A stretch of DNA of 64,000 nucleotides from JBDRHL01 sp043816955. GTDB lineage: Bacteria > Planctomycetota > Phycisphaerae > Sedimentisphaerales > CAYZTY01. The notes beneath the pieces are model-generated. The model saw only the letters and a program-made list of their open reading frames with translations, did not search any database and had not been told where the DNA came from. Of this stretch, positions 34,401 to 42,478 are shown piece by piece. The stretch is from contig JBDRHL010000115.1 in NCBI GenBank assembly GCA_043816955.1, positions 1 through 64,000 of the forward strand, given 5' to 3'. Every line of letters starts with the position of its first letter. Position 1 is the first letter of the stretch. Both the position numbers and the translations under genes were made by a program.

Positions 34401-35896
34401 ATAACCTCAACCGTGTCGTGGTGGCATCGTGTTCGCCGCGGACGCATGAGCCTTTGTTCCAGCAGACGCTTCGGGAAGCCGGTCTGAATCCGCATCTGTT
34501 CGAGATGGCCAACATCCGTGATCAGTGTTCTTGGATTCATATGAATGAGCCTGAAAAAGCAACAATCAAGGCAAAGGACCTTGTGGCTATGGCGGTAGCC
34601 AAGGCATCCCTTCTGGAGCCGCTGCATACAGAGGTTTTGCCTGTAACACATTCTGCGCTGGTGCTCGGAGGCGGTCTTGCGGGTATGACAGCAGCTATTG
34701 CTATTGCGGAGCAGGGATTTGACGTGTGTCTTGTTGAGCAGACAAACACACTTGGCGGGAATCTCAACAGGCTCAGGAGCACCTTCGACCTGGATGATAT
34801 GGGCGGTTATGTCAAAGAACTCTGCGAAAAGGTACAGAAACACAAACGGATAAAGGTTTATACCGAAACTGAGCTTGCCGGCATAGAGGGTTTTGTCGGC
34901 AACTTCGAGAGTGTGCTCAAACGCAAAGGCAGAAAAATAAAGGTAAGTCACGGCGCGGTAGTTGTCGCGACCGGCGGAAGTGAGTACAGGCCGCAGGAAT
35001 ATCTATACGGGCAGGACAGGAAAATTGTAACACAGCTTGAGCTTGAAGAGCTTATGACAGAAAACAGCCTCAAGCAGGTAAACTCAGTTGTGATGATACA
35101 GTGTACAGGCTCGCGTGAAAAGGGCCATATGTACTGCAGCAGGGTATGCTGTAACAACGCCGTCAAGAATGCTGTAAAGATAAAGCAAAACTCGCCGGAT
35201 ACGGAAGTTTATATTCTTTATCGCGATGTCAGAAGCTATGGCTTCAGTGAGGAACACTACCAGAAAGCCCGCCGGATGGGCGTGATGTTTATCCGGTATG
35301 ATTTAGATCGCAAACCAGAGGTAAGCAAGGCCGCAAACAGTTTCAGGGTTACTGTTTACGACAGCATCGCAGATGCACAGATTGTGCTGAATCCCGACCT
35401 GCTGGTGCTCAGCAGCAGGATTGATGCGAACCCTGCCAACCGTGACATCGCCAAACTGCTGAAGGTGCCGGTAAATGATGACGGTTTCTTTATCGAAGCG
35501 CACGTCAAGCTCCGGCCGGTTGAATTCGCCACTGAAGGCGTGTTCGTAGCAGGTCTCTCGCACAGCCCTAAGTCCATGCCCGAGACAATAGCCCAGGCCC
35601 AGGCAGCAGCGGCTAAGGCGTGTGCAATAATCGCAAAGGACAATTTCGAGGGTGAAGCAAAAACGGCGCATATCGATGTTGATATCTGTGCTGCCTGCGG
35701 AACATGTGTGGGGGTTTGTGCTTACAGAGCGATTGAACTTGTATGTGTGGATGAAAGACGCGGCACAATAGCCGCCTATGTCAACCCCGCATTGTGCAAA
35801 GGCTGCGGAACGTGTGCCGCTACCTGCCGCAGCGGCGCGATGGACATTAAAGGCGTAACAGACCGCCAGATCAAACTGATGATAGAGGCGTTATAA
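31439..35896 (+). CDS. Giant HdrA/GltD-like/HdrA/ferredoxin fusion flavoprotein (1485 residues)
   Basis: Order of parts by residue: HdrA FAD loop AVLVIGGGIAGIQASLDL (~14) and DCSMCILSPKIVECGRH; a [4Fe-4S] CTGCGDCTKACPVAVP (~116). Then a complete GltD/NfnB-like unit (~160-590), with its own cluster domain (CRVGCPAGINIHGY; VCDHPCQERCH), FAD loop VAIIGGGPAGLASAREL (~256) and NADPH loop VVVIGGGNSAIDSARTAL (~388). HdrA resumes with a Cys-rich ferredoxin (CLNCAICSECMECVQAC, ~631) and LQCVGSR (~730). A second full HdrA follows (FICHCGINIGG ~933; ALVLGGGLAGMTAAIAI ~1072; IQCTGSR). It ends in 2x[4Fe-4S] (~1415-1460). Three flavin sites and many clusters suit electron bifurcation or confurcation. Confidence 0.85.
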   Translation: MIAPERNNKDKIGAVLVIGGGIAGIQASLDLAESGQKVYLLESSPAIGGNMARLDKTFPTNDCSMCILSPKIVECGRHLNIETITWSQLEGLQGQAGNFKAKIRRRARYVDMDKCTGCGDCTKACPVAVPNEFDAGIGERHAIFRPYPQAYPNTFVIDKKGKSPCRVGCPAGINIHGYVALTAAGKFDEALDVVLQTIPLPGVLGRVCDHPCQERCHLSKSNDSVSICAIKRFLADKQREKGTEDKKIRKGSGSLAKVAIIGGGPAGLASARELARKGYQPTIFEAMQKAGGMLAWGIPDYRLPPEILDEEIQDVLDEGVQLQTNVRLGRDITIEQLKKAGFKAVVLAIGAQGGMKLGIEGENLKGVEDCIEFLRQVNLDRSTVKVGRKVVVIGGGNSAIDSARTALRLGAEEVTLLYRRTRAEMPAIDAEIVDAEKEGVKLHFLSAPVRVIGKANKVASLECIQMRLGEPDESGRRRPVPIEGSQFTLETDMIISAIGQKVRLVRDETLNELKTTRWGTIDADEKSTFTNIEGVFAVGDAVTGPASVIKAIAGGRRAAQAVDCYLRGVKFEPLPEIQEADITNEPPMHSDTTNVPGRSECPQLPPAQRAKSFDEVEATFSEEQAIAEAKRCLNCAICSECMECVQACKAKAICHEQQDKVEQINVGAVIALPGFEEYAAQLKYDFGYSRYPDVVSSMQFERILSASGPFMGHVRRPSDGKEPRKIAFLQCVGSRDTDCRNGYCSSVCCMYAIKEAVIAKEHIKGVDVTIFFMDMRAFGKDFDKYYERAKDEYGVHFKRSRVCDVYKKDGEPELTVKFAPDSGGVEQEQFDMVVLSIGLEPGKNSKSLAEKLGVRLEPNGFIWTDSSTPLNTSREGIFVGGAASGPKDIPETVMQASGTASLAAQLLAESRNTLTVEQEFPKERDILGQEPRIGVFICHCGINIGGVVDVPSVAQYAGTLPGVVHAEENLYTCSQDTQDHIKEIIEEHNLNRVVVASCSPRTHEPLFQQTLREAGLNPHLFEMANIRDQCSWIHMNEPEKATIKAKDLVAMAVAKASLLEPLHTEVLPVTHSALVLGGGLAGMTAAIAIAEQGFDVCLVEQTNTLGGNLNRLRSTFDLDDMGGYVKELCEKVQKHKRIKVYTETELAGIEGFVGNFESVLKRKGRKIKVSHGAVVVATGGSEYRPQEYLYGQDRKIVTQLELEELMTENSLKQVNSVVMIQCTGSREKGHMYCSRVCCNNAVKNAVKIKQNSPDTEVYILYRDVRSYGFSEEHYQKARRMGVMFIRYDLDRKPEVSKAANSFRVTVYDSIADAQIVLNPDLLVLSSRIDANPANRDIAKLLKVPVNDDGFFIEAHVKLRPVEFATEGVFVAGLSHSPKSMPETIAQAQAAAAKACAIIAKDNFEGEAKTAHIDVDICAACGTCVGVCAYRAIELVCVDERRGTIAAYVNPALCKGCGTCAATCRSGAMDIKGVTDRQIKLMIEAL

Positions 35897-35899
35897 GCA

Positions 35900-36337
35900 A
35901 TGCAGGAAAATCAGGAAAACTGGGAACCCAGAATAATAGCCTTTCTGTGTAGCTGGTGCTCATATGCCGGCGCAGACCTTGCCGGCGTAAGCAGGCTTCA
36001 GTATCCGGCGAATATTCGGATTGTCAAAGTGCCATGCTCGGGACGTGTGAATCCGTTTTTCGTGGTCAAGGCTTTACAGCACGGCTGGGACGGCGTGCTT
36101 GTTTCCGGCTGTCATCCCGGCGATTGTCATTATCTGAGCGGCAATTACTTCGCACGCAGAAGATTTGCGCTTTTGAAAAGGCTTCTGGAATATGTGGGCA
36201 TTGAGCAGGGCAGGGTGCATTTCTCATGGGTTTCAGCAGGTGAAGGCGAAAAGTTTTCACAGGTTGTCAAAGATGTTACCGAGGCGGTCAGGAAACTCGG
36301 GCCCGCAACAAGGCTGGTTAAAAATAAATCCGATTGA
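35900..36337 (+). CDS. MvhD/FlxD-type [2Fe-2S] electron-transfer protein
   Basis: The 145-residue protein has the FlpD/MvhD cysteines: FLCSWCSYAGADLAG at the N-terminus, VPCSGRVNPFFVVKAL, and VSGCHPGDCHYLSGN. In methanogens MvhD links hydrogenase to HdrA; in FlxABCD-HdrABC of sulfate reducers, FlxD does the same for an NADH module. It starts three bases after the HdrA fusion stop and precedes three proteins resembling FlxC, FlxB and FlxA, so the FlxD-type role fits best. Confidence 0.85.
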   Translation: MQENQENWEPRIIAFLCSWCSYAGADLAGVSRLQYPANIRIVKVPCSGRVNPFFVVKALQHGWDGVLVSGCHPGDCHYLSGNYFARRRFALLKRLLEYVGIEQGRVHFSWVSAGEGEKFSQVVKDVTEAVRKLGPATRLVKNKSD

Positions 36338-36352
36338 GGAGATATATAAATC

Positions 36353-37300
36353 GTGCAGCTCCAGGAAAGACTAAGACGGGAAGCAAAGCAGATGCTTGAG
36401 CAAAAACAGGTCGATCTTGTGATCGGCTACGAGGACGAAGGTGTGCCTCTTCGGATGAGCCCGTGCTTCATAACCGACCCGGCAGAGACTGACAGGCTCG
36501 TGTGGAATGCTTTCTGTCATAACAATCTGACCAAGTATCTCGTGGGCCGTAAAGAGCGTGTGGCTGTCGTCGCCAAAAGCTGTGATCTTCGCAGCCTTGT
36601 AGTACTGATAAAGGAAAAACAGGTCGATCAGGAAAAGCTAAAAATCATCGGTGTTCCGTGCCTTGGCATTGTAGATCCGGCCAAAATCGAAAAGCATTTA
36701 GGCGGCAAAGACATTAAACAGGCTGACGTTCACGAGGGGATAATAACCGTCAGGGGCAAAGGGTTCGAAAAAATTCTTAAAGTCGAAGATTTCCTGCATG
36801 ACAGCTGCCTTTCCTGTGAGCACAGGGACCCTGATATTTGTGATGTTGTCATAGGAGAGAAAATCCCACAGAGCCTGCCGAGCACGGAGTATGATAAGGT
36901 AAAACAGATAGAGGCGATGAGCCCCGACCAGAGATGGGAGTTCTTCAAAAAGGAGCTTTCCCGTTGTATCCGCTGCTATGCCTGCCGAAATGCCTGTCCG
37001 CTTTGCTACTGCAAAAAATGTTTTATCGACCAGAGCTTTCCTGCCTGGCTGGGCAAAAGTACGGATATATCCGACACGATGGCATTTCAGATTATGCGGG
37101 CACTGCATACAGCAGGCAGGTGCGTTGACTGCGGGGCGTGCGTGCGTGCGTGTCCCAACAATATCGATATAAGGATGCTCACGAAAAAGGTGGCAAAAGA
37201 CGTAAAAGAGCTATTCGACTCAGAGGCAGGAGTGAGTCTGGACGAAGAGGCGCCGCTTACTGTTTACCGCGAAGATGATCCGCAGGATTTTATAAAGTAA
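36353..37300 (+). CDS. FrhB/FdhB-like 4Fe-4S protein (FlxC-like)
   Basis: The 315-residue protein starts at GTG 36353 behind GAGGAG. Its N-terminal half resembles the F420-hydrogenase/formate-dehydrogenase beta family (VAVVAKSCDLRSLVVLIKEK; IIGVPCLGIVDPAKI; CLSCEHRDPDICDVVIG). The C-terminal half has two ferredoxin clusters (CIRCYACRNACPLCYCKKC; CVDCGACVRACPNNIDI). This fits the FlxC-type subunit that links the NAD(P)H module to MvhD/HdrA. F420 use is not implied. Confidence 0.75.
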   Translation: MQLQERLRREAKQMLEQKQVDLVIGYEDEGVPLRMSPCFITDPAETDRLVWNAFCHNNLTKYLVGRKERVAVVAKSCDLRSLVVLIKEKQVDQEKLKIIGVPCLGIVDPAKIEKHLGGKDIKQADVHEGIITVRGKGFEKILKVEDFLHDSCLSCEHRDPDICDVVIGEKIPQSLPSTEYDKVKQIEAMSPDQRWEFFKKELSRCIRCYACRNACPLCYCKKCFIDQSFPAWLGKSTDISDTMAFQIMRALHTAGRCVDCGACVRACPNNIDIRMLTKKVAKDVKELFDSEAGVSLDEEAPLTVYREDDPQDFIK

Positions 37301-37304
37301 TATT

Positions 37305-38339
37305 ATGAAAACGATAGCAAAAGAAAAAATCGCTGATCTGCTGAATATCCTGGCAAGGGAGTATGAGCTTTACGCACCAGTTTCGCAGGACGGGCTAAGC
37401 TGCGATTTTGAACATGTGGATAGCGCAGAAAAAATCACGCTGGATTTCTACAATACCGCTGAGCCGCCCAAGAAACTATTCTTCCCCCAGAAAGAAACGC
37501 TCTACAGCTTCGATGCTGACGGCAGGGCGGAGCCGGCAGAGGTTAAAAGCGGCAAACAGCGAATCATATTCGGTGTTCGCCCGTGTGATCTGAGAAGCTT
37601 CAGGCTGCTTGACAGGATATTCAACGGCAAATACCAGGACCCCTATTACATCGAGAGACGAAAGAACACTGTACTATTCGGCCTGGCCTGCAACGATCCG
37701 CAGAGCAGCTGTTTCTGCACAGCTTTGGGCTTTGGGCCTCACTTCAAGGACGACTGCGATGTATTTGTCATTGACCTCGGCAGGAAGTATCTCTTCGAAC
37801 CGGTATCAGATAAAGGCAGGGAAGTTCTGGATAAAATTCCAGGCCTTGTTGATTCCGCTACAGAGGACATCGAGTTTGCAGAAAAGCTCAAAAAACAGGC
37901 CGAAGAGAATATTGACATTGACAAGGAATTGGATATGGAGGGGCTCGCAGAGAAACTGCTGGAGCTTTACGACAGCCGGGCGTGGGACGAGATACATCAG
38001 AGATGCCTGGCATGCGGAATATGCACCTTCCTCTGTCCGACGTGTCATTGTTTTGATCTTCTCGATGAAGCAGGCAAGGATAAATTCAGAAAGTTGCGGG
38101 TGTGGGATTCGTGCATGTATGAGAATTTCAACCTTGAGGCATCAGGCCATAATCCCCGCGCAACGGGTAAAGAACGGATGCGCCAGCGGATCATGCACAA
38201 GTTCAGTTATATACCGCGGAACTTCGACATGTTCGGCTGTGTCGGGTGCGGCCGGTGTATGCGAAAGTGCCCTGCCTGCATGAATATCATAAAAGCGATT
38301 GAAAAAGTCAGAGCCTCCGAGGTGAAACAATCCAAATGA
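37305..38339 (+). CDS. AsrA/sulfhydrogenase-beta-like dicluster protein (FlxB-like)
   Basis: The 344-residue iron-sulfur protein shows the family pattern GVRPCDLRSFRLLDRIF, NTVLFGLACNDPQSSCFC, then CLACGICTFLCPTCHCFDL (~231-249) and CVGCGRCMRKCPACMNI near the C-terminus. The same family supplies the beta subunit of sulfhydrogenases, anaerobic sulfite reductase A and FlxB. Its stop overlaps the start of the flavin/NAD subunit by four bases (ATGA), so the pair is coupled. Confidence 0.8.
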   Translation: MKTIAKEKIADLLNILAREYELYAPVSQDGLSCDFEHVDSAEKITLDFYNTAEPPKKLFFPQKETLYSFDADGRAEPAEVKSGKQRIIFGVRPCDLRSFRLLDRIFNGKYQDPYYIERRKNTVLFGLACNDPQSSCFCTALGFGPHFKDDCDVFVIDLGRKYLFEPVSDKGREVLDKIPGLVDSATEDIEFAEKLKKQAEENIDIDKELDMEGLAEKLLELYDSRAWDEIHQRCLACGICTFLCPTCHCFDLLDEAGKDKFRKLRVWDSCMYENFNLEASGHNPRATGKERMRQRIMHKFSYIPRNFDMFGCVGCGRCMRKCPACMNIIKAIEKVRASEVKQSK

Positions 38340-39181
38340 AAAACCCTTATCTTCCAATGCCCGTAATACTGCAGAAGGTCAGCTTTGAAAACGAAGTAAA
38401 AGATATCAAAACATTCGATCTTGCCTTTGAGAATCCCGCCGATGCCGAGTCCTTCGATTTCGTCTGCGGCCAGTTTGCTATGCTCTCTGTGCCAGGCGTC
38501 GGCGAAGCGCCTTTTGGTATAGCATCATCGCCTCTTGAGAAAGAGACAATTCAATTCACAATAAAAAGGTATCCAAAGGGCCAGTTAACCACTTCTCTTC
38601 ACAGTCTTGCGAAAGGCAAAAGGCTGGGGCTTCGCGGTCCTTTCGGCAACGGTTATCCCATGAAAGAGCTTGAGAAAAAGAACATCCTGCTCGTCGGCGG
38701 AGGTTTCGCGCTGACAACACTGCGGTCAGTAGCCGGGTTCATTCTACATGAAAGCAACCGGGACAGGTACAAAAAGCTCACAATGTTTGTCGCCGCACGC
38801 GACCCGGGAGAGATACTTTACAAGGACGATCTTGCCCAATGGTCAAAGCGGGATGATATAGAGATTATTCAGACCATTGACCGTCCCGCTGACGGCTGGC
38901 AGCACAAGGTAGGTTTCGCAGCACCTGTTCTGGAGCAGATCGCACCGTCGGCAGATAATACCTGTGCCCTCGTCTGCGGGCCGTCAATTATGATCAAAAC
39001 ATGCATCAAGGTTCTGTTCGATCTGGGTTTCCCGCCCGAGCGGATAATCAACTCGCTTGAGATGAAGATGAAGTGCGGCATCGGTATTTGCGGCAGGTGC
39101 AACATCGGCGGCAAGTACATCTGTAAGGATGGCCCGGTGTTTACCTATGCCGAACTTCAGCAGCTTTCAAAAGAGTACTAA
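38336..39181 (+). CDS. FAD/NAD(P)H-binding oxidoreductase subunit (FlxA/HyhG-like)
   Basis: The 281-residue protein is of the ferredoxin-NADP reductase type: an FAD barrel (FVCGQFAMLSVPGVGEAPFG, FTIKRYPKGQLTTSLHSL, GLRGPFGNGYPM), a nucleotide domain (ILLVGGGFALTTLRSVAGF; CALVCGPSIMIKTC) and a C-terminal [2Fe-2S] site (CGIGICGRCNIGGKYIC). Related subunits are FlxA and the sulfhydrogenase gamma subunit. It is the expected NAD(P)H entry or exit of the cluster and its last gene; the fucokinase gene starts 56 bp on. Confidence 0.85.
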   Translation: MKNPYLPMPVILQKVSFENEVKDIKTFDLAFENPADAESFDFVCGQFAMLSVPGVGEAPFGIASSPLEKETIQFTIKRYPKGQLTTSLHSLAKGKRLGLRGPFGNGYPMKELEKKNILLVGGGFALTTLRSVAGFILHESNRDRYKKLTMFVAARDPGEILYKDDLAQWSKRDDIEIIQTIDRPADGWQHKVGFAAPVLEQIAPSADNTCALVCGPSIMIKTCIKVLFDLGFPPERIINSLEMKMKCGIGICGRCNIGGKYICKDGPVFTYAELQQLSKEY

Positions 39182-39237
39182 CCCGCATCATCATATTGTC
39201 TGTTGCAATTCCGTCTTATTCTGCTATCCTGTCGGCC

Positions 39238-42200
39238 ATGCATACGACAGCGTCAAACTGGGATTATCTGGTAGTGACCGCGTCAAATGCGGCGCAGGCT
39301 CAGGCCTATGATACACAGCTTCGCCTGCGGCGAGAACTTGGGCTTTTATCTGTGGTAGAACAGGTAATTGTCGTTTCAGATCCGGATGGCAAACGCGTAG
39401 GCAGTGGGGGCAGCACACTGTTGTGTCTGCTGGAGGTCTTAAACCGTGAACTGCGTAGTTGCTGCGCTTCTGAGCAGCAAGACCTGTGCGATATTCTGAA
39501 GCAACGACGGATTCTTATAGTCCACGGCGGAGGTGATTCACGGCGGCTCCCGGCATACGGCTCTTGCGGGAAAATTTTTGTACCCGTGCCGGGACAAAGC
39601 GATAGTTGTCTGGAAAAAACCCTGTTCGACGAACAACTGCCGACGTATCTTTCGCTGCCGCTGCCTGACGAAAATATCGGTCAGGTGGTAATTACCTCGG
39701 GCGATGTGCTCCTGCGATTCGACCCAGCCGAAGTCCGCTTTGCAAAAACAGGGATAACAGGCCTGGGCTGTTATGTTCCGCCGGAGCAGGCGCAAAACTT
39801 CGGGGTCTTCGGACGGGGGCAGGATGATCTGGTGCGATTGTTTCTGCAAAAGCCTTCTCTGAAAAAGCAGCAGGAAACAAAACTGATTGATCATTACGGC
39901 CGGGCGATCCTGGATATAGGAGTTATGAACCTTACCGCCAAGACCGCAATACTGCTGCTGGAGGCCTTCGGTCTGCATACAGGACCCGAAGGTTCACTTG
40001 AACTCAGCGGAGCTTTCAATGAAGCGATGCTTGAACACGGGCTTGATTTTTACCGGGAAATATGCTGCGGGATGGGTTACCAAGCCGACCCACTCTGCTA
40101 TATCGAAGCGGTAAGGCAAAGTGGCTCAGGCTGGGAAGAAAAAATACTTCGGCAATTGTTTGAAGTTTTGTCGAAAATAGAATTTCACGTCAAGGTTCTG
40201 CCCCGCTGCGATTTTCTCGATTTCGGAAGCAGCAGAGAGATAATTAAAAGCGGAATTTCTCTTATTCAACAGCAAACAGGTTCACGTCATCTGGATTCGT
40301 TTTTGAACATAAACAACGATTCAGGCGATTGCGGCAGGTGCACCGGACGAAGGGCCTGGGTCGAAGGCTGCAGGATAAATTCCGCGCTTGAGCTGGCTGG
40401 AGACAATGTGGTTGTCGGAATCGATGTGGGTGAACCGCTCGTTGTGCCGGAGGGAATGTGTCTGGATGTTATCGCCGGGCAAGACCGAAGCAAAAACACC
40501 GTGTGGTTTGTGCGATGTTACGGTGTAAATGACCTGTTCAAAGATACCATCAACGAAGGGGCGACTTTCTGTAATATCCCCGTTCTGACATGGCTTGATA
40601 CCGTCGGGGCAAAACCACAGGACATCTGGAGCGGTGATACCCCACAGCAGCAGCGCAGCCTGTGGGATGCAAGAGTATTCCCAGCGGTTAAGGAGCATAA
40701 CCGCTACCGTAACTGGCTCTGGATGTTTGATCCGGCAAAAGCGGATAAACGCCTCTGCCGTGCATGGCTCGAAGCGGATCGCTACAGCCTCTGTGAAATA
40801 GCACAACTCAGCGACCATCAGGCTTTTTATGAGCGACGAAGCCGTATCCGAGCCGAATTAATTCAAAACTCACTGCGAAAGATGTTCCGACAGGACAGCG
40901 AATTTTCTCATGCCGAACTGGCTTACATTCTTAACAATACCGACGACTGCTCAGAATGGTTTCTGCAGCTTGTTTACGAAGCCCGCTGCCATTATGACAC
41001 AAGCGAAAATGGTGGTATCAATTCGCTCATCTTCCCGCGAATTATCCATACCCTGGGAGCGGCGATGCAATTCGTCGATGACCGCACCAGGGAAAAGTTT
41101 GGACGTACCCTCGCTGAACTATCGCATAACCTGACACCGGCAGATCACGAGTGGCTCAAATCCATCGGACTGGAGCTGAATGAGAATACGACACCGGACG
41201 GGTGGAGTCAGCAGGCTCGCAAGGCGGCATTTGAATCCTTCGGCAGGACGATTTATTCAAGCGGCATTGAAAAAACACAGGTCCCGCATAACGCGTTGAA
41301 AAGCGACGAGATTGTCTGGGGCCGTGTCCCTGCCCGCCTTGATGTCGGGGGCGGCTGGACTGACACGCCGCCGTATTGTCTCGAGCATGGCGGTAATGTA
41401 GTCAACGCCGCCGTCGATCTGAATGGCCAGGCCCCGATTCAGGCCTACGCCAGGGTGGTCAGGGAACCCGTAATTCGAATAGGATCAATTGATCTGGGTT
41501 TACGGATTGAAATAAGCAGCCTGGATGAACTGCTGGACTACCGCAATGTCGAGGGAGGATTTAATCTTGCCAAGGCGGCGCTGGTCATATCAGGCTTTTC
41601 ACCTGTGAATGCAAACCGGCCTCTGGGAATCACACTCCGGCAGATGCTTCAGGAGTTTGGCGGCGGTATCGAGCTGACTACCCTCGCAGCGATACCAAAG
41701 GGAAGCGGCCTGGGAACCTCGAGCATTATGGGAACTGTAATTCTGGCAGTCATAGGCAGGGTCCTGGGGCAAAAGCTGTCTCACAGACAATTGTTTCACA
41801 GGGTACTGAGACTCGAACAGGCCTTGACTACAGGCGGCGGCTGGCAGGACCAGATCGGCGGTGCCGTCGCTGGGGCGAAAATAATCAGAACAGAGCCGGG
41901 ATTGGTCCCCGATGCACGGATACATTATCTGCCCGGCGATGTTCTTGATCCCAGGACAAACGGCGGCCAAACCCTTCTTTACTATACCGGTATCACCCGA
42001 CTTGCCAAAAATATCCTCGAAGAGGTGGTCGGAAGGTATCTCAATCGCGACCGACAGGCAATGTTAACCCTCAGACAGATTCACGATCTGGCCTCGCAGG
42101 TTGCAGAAGCGATGTCACTTAAGGATATTGAGCGGTTTGGCAGACTGGTCGCGAGGGCATGGGAGCTGAACAAGCAGCTGGACCCGAATTCGAGCAACAA

Positions 42201-42414
42201 AGAGGTTGAAGCATTGCTTCAGTGCGTTCAGCCGTACATATATGGGGCCAAGCTTCTGGGCGCCGGCGGCGGAGGCTTTTTACTGATGATCTGCAGGTCC
42301 GCCGATGCCCGTAAAAAGCTCGAAGAAATGCTCAACGCCCAGCCACCCAATGACAAGGCACGTTTCTTTGATTTCAACGTCAACAATGACGGGCTTGTCG
42401 TAACAGTCAGTTGA
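39238..42414 (+). CDS. fkp: Bifunctional L-fucokinase / fucose-1-phosphate guanylyltransferase (FKP-like)
   Basis: The 1058-residue protein joins two enzymes of the fucose salvage route to GDP-L-fucose. The N-terminal pyrophosphorylase part (~1-450) has KRVGSGGSTLLCLLEVLN and VHGGGDSRRLPAYGSCGKIF. The C-terminal GHMP kinase has PARLDVGGGWTDTPPYC (~695) and the ATP loop PKGSGLGTSSIMG (~820), and ends with GAKLLGAGGGGFLLMIC. Bacteroides FKP has the same order. ATG 39238 lacks a clear ribosome site; an upstream TTG 39196 is possible. The product probably feeds fucosylation of surface glycans. Confidence 0.88.
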   Translation: MHTTASNWDYLVVTASNAAQAQAYDTQLRLRRELGLLSVVEQVIVVSDPDGKRVGSGGSTLLCLLEVLNRELRSCCASEQQDLCDILKQRRILIVHGGGDSRRLPAYGSCGKIFVPVPGQSDSCLEKTLFDEQLPTYLSLPLPDENIGQVVITSGDVLLRFDPAEVRFAKTGITGLGCYVPPEQAQNFGVFGRGQDDLVRLFLQKPSLKKQQETKLIDHYGRAILDIGVMNLTAKTAILLLEAFGLHTGPEGSLELSGAFNEAMLEHGLDFYREICCGMGYQADPLCYIEAVRQSGSGWEEKILRQLFEVLSKIEFHVKVLPRCDFLDFGSSREIIKSGISLIQQQTGSRHLDSFLNINNDSGDCGRCTGRRAWVEGCRINSALELAGDNVVVGIDVGEPLVVPEGMCLDVIAGQDRSKNTVWFVRCYGVNDLFKDTINEGATFCNIPVLTWLDTVGAKPQDIWSGDTPQQQRSLWDARVFPAVKEHNRYRNWLWMFDPAKADKRLCRAWLEADRYSLCEIAQLSDHQAFYERRSRIRAELIQNSLRKMFRQDSEFSHAELAYILNNTDDCSEWFLQLVYEARCHYDTSENGGINSLIFPRIIHTLGAAMQFVDDRTREKFGRTLAELSHNLTPADHEWLKSIGLELNENTTPDGWSQQARKAAFESFGRTIYSSGIEKTQVPHNALKSDEIVWGRVPARLDVGGGWTDTPPYCLEHGGNVVNAAVDLNGQAPIQAYARVVREPVIRIGSIDLGLRIEISSLDELLDYRNVEGGFNLAKAALVISGFSPVNANRPLGITLRQMLQEFGGGIELTTLAAIPKGSGLGTSSIMGTVILAVIGRVLGQKLSHRQLFHRVLRLEQALTTGGGWQDQIGGAVAGAKIIRTEPGLVPDARIHYLPGDVLDPRTNGGQTLLYYTGITRLAKNILEEVVGRYLNRDRQAMLTLRQIHDLASQVAEAMSLKDIERFGRLVARAWELNKQLDPNSSNKEVEALLQCVQPYIYGAKLLGAGGGGFLLMICRSADARKKLEEMLNAQPPNDKARFFDFNVNNDGLVVTVS

Positions 42415-42478
42415 CAGCCGGCGACAAAAAGAGCATAATGCCTTTACTCGGCTTTCAGGAGAAGGAGCTCTTACAGGG

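Noticed and set aside
33971..34951. 326-codon minus-strand ORF
   Set aside because: It is antisense to the giant HdrA fusion, whose motifs continue uninterrupted; low complexity in charged and aromatic residues is typical of shadow frames.
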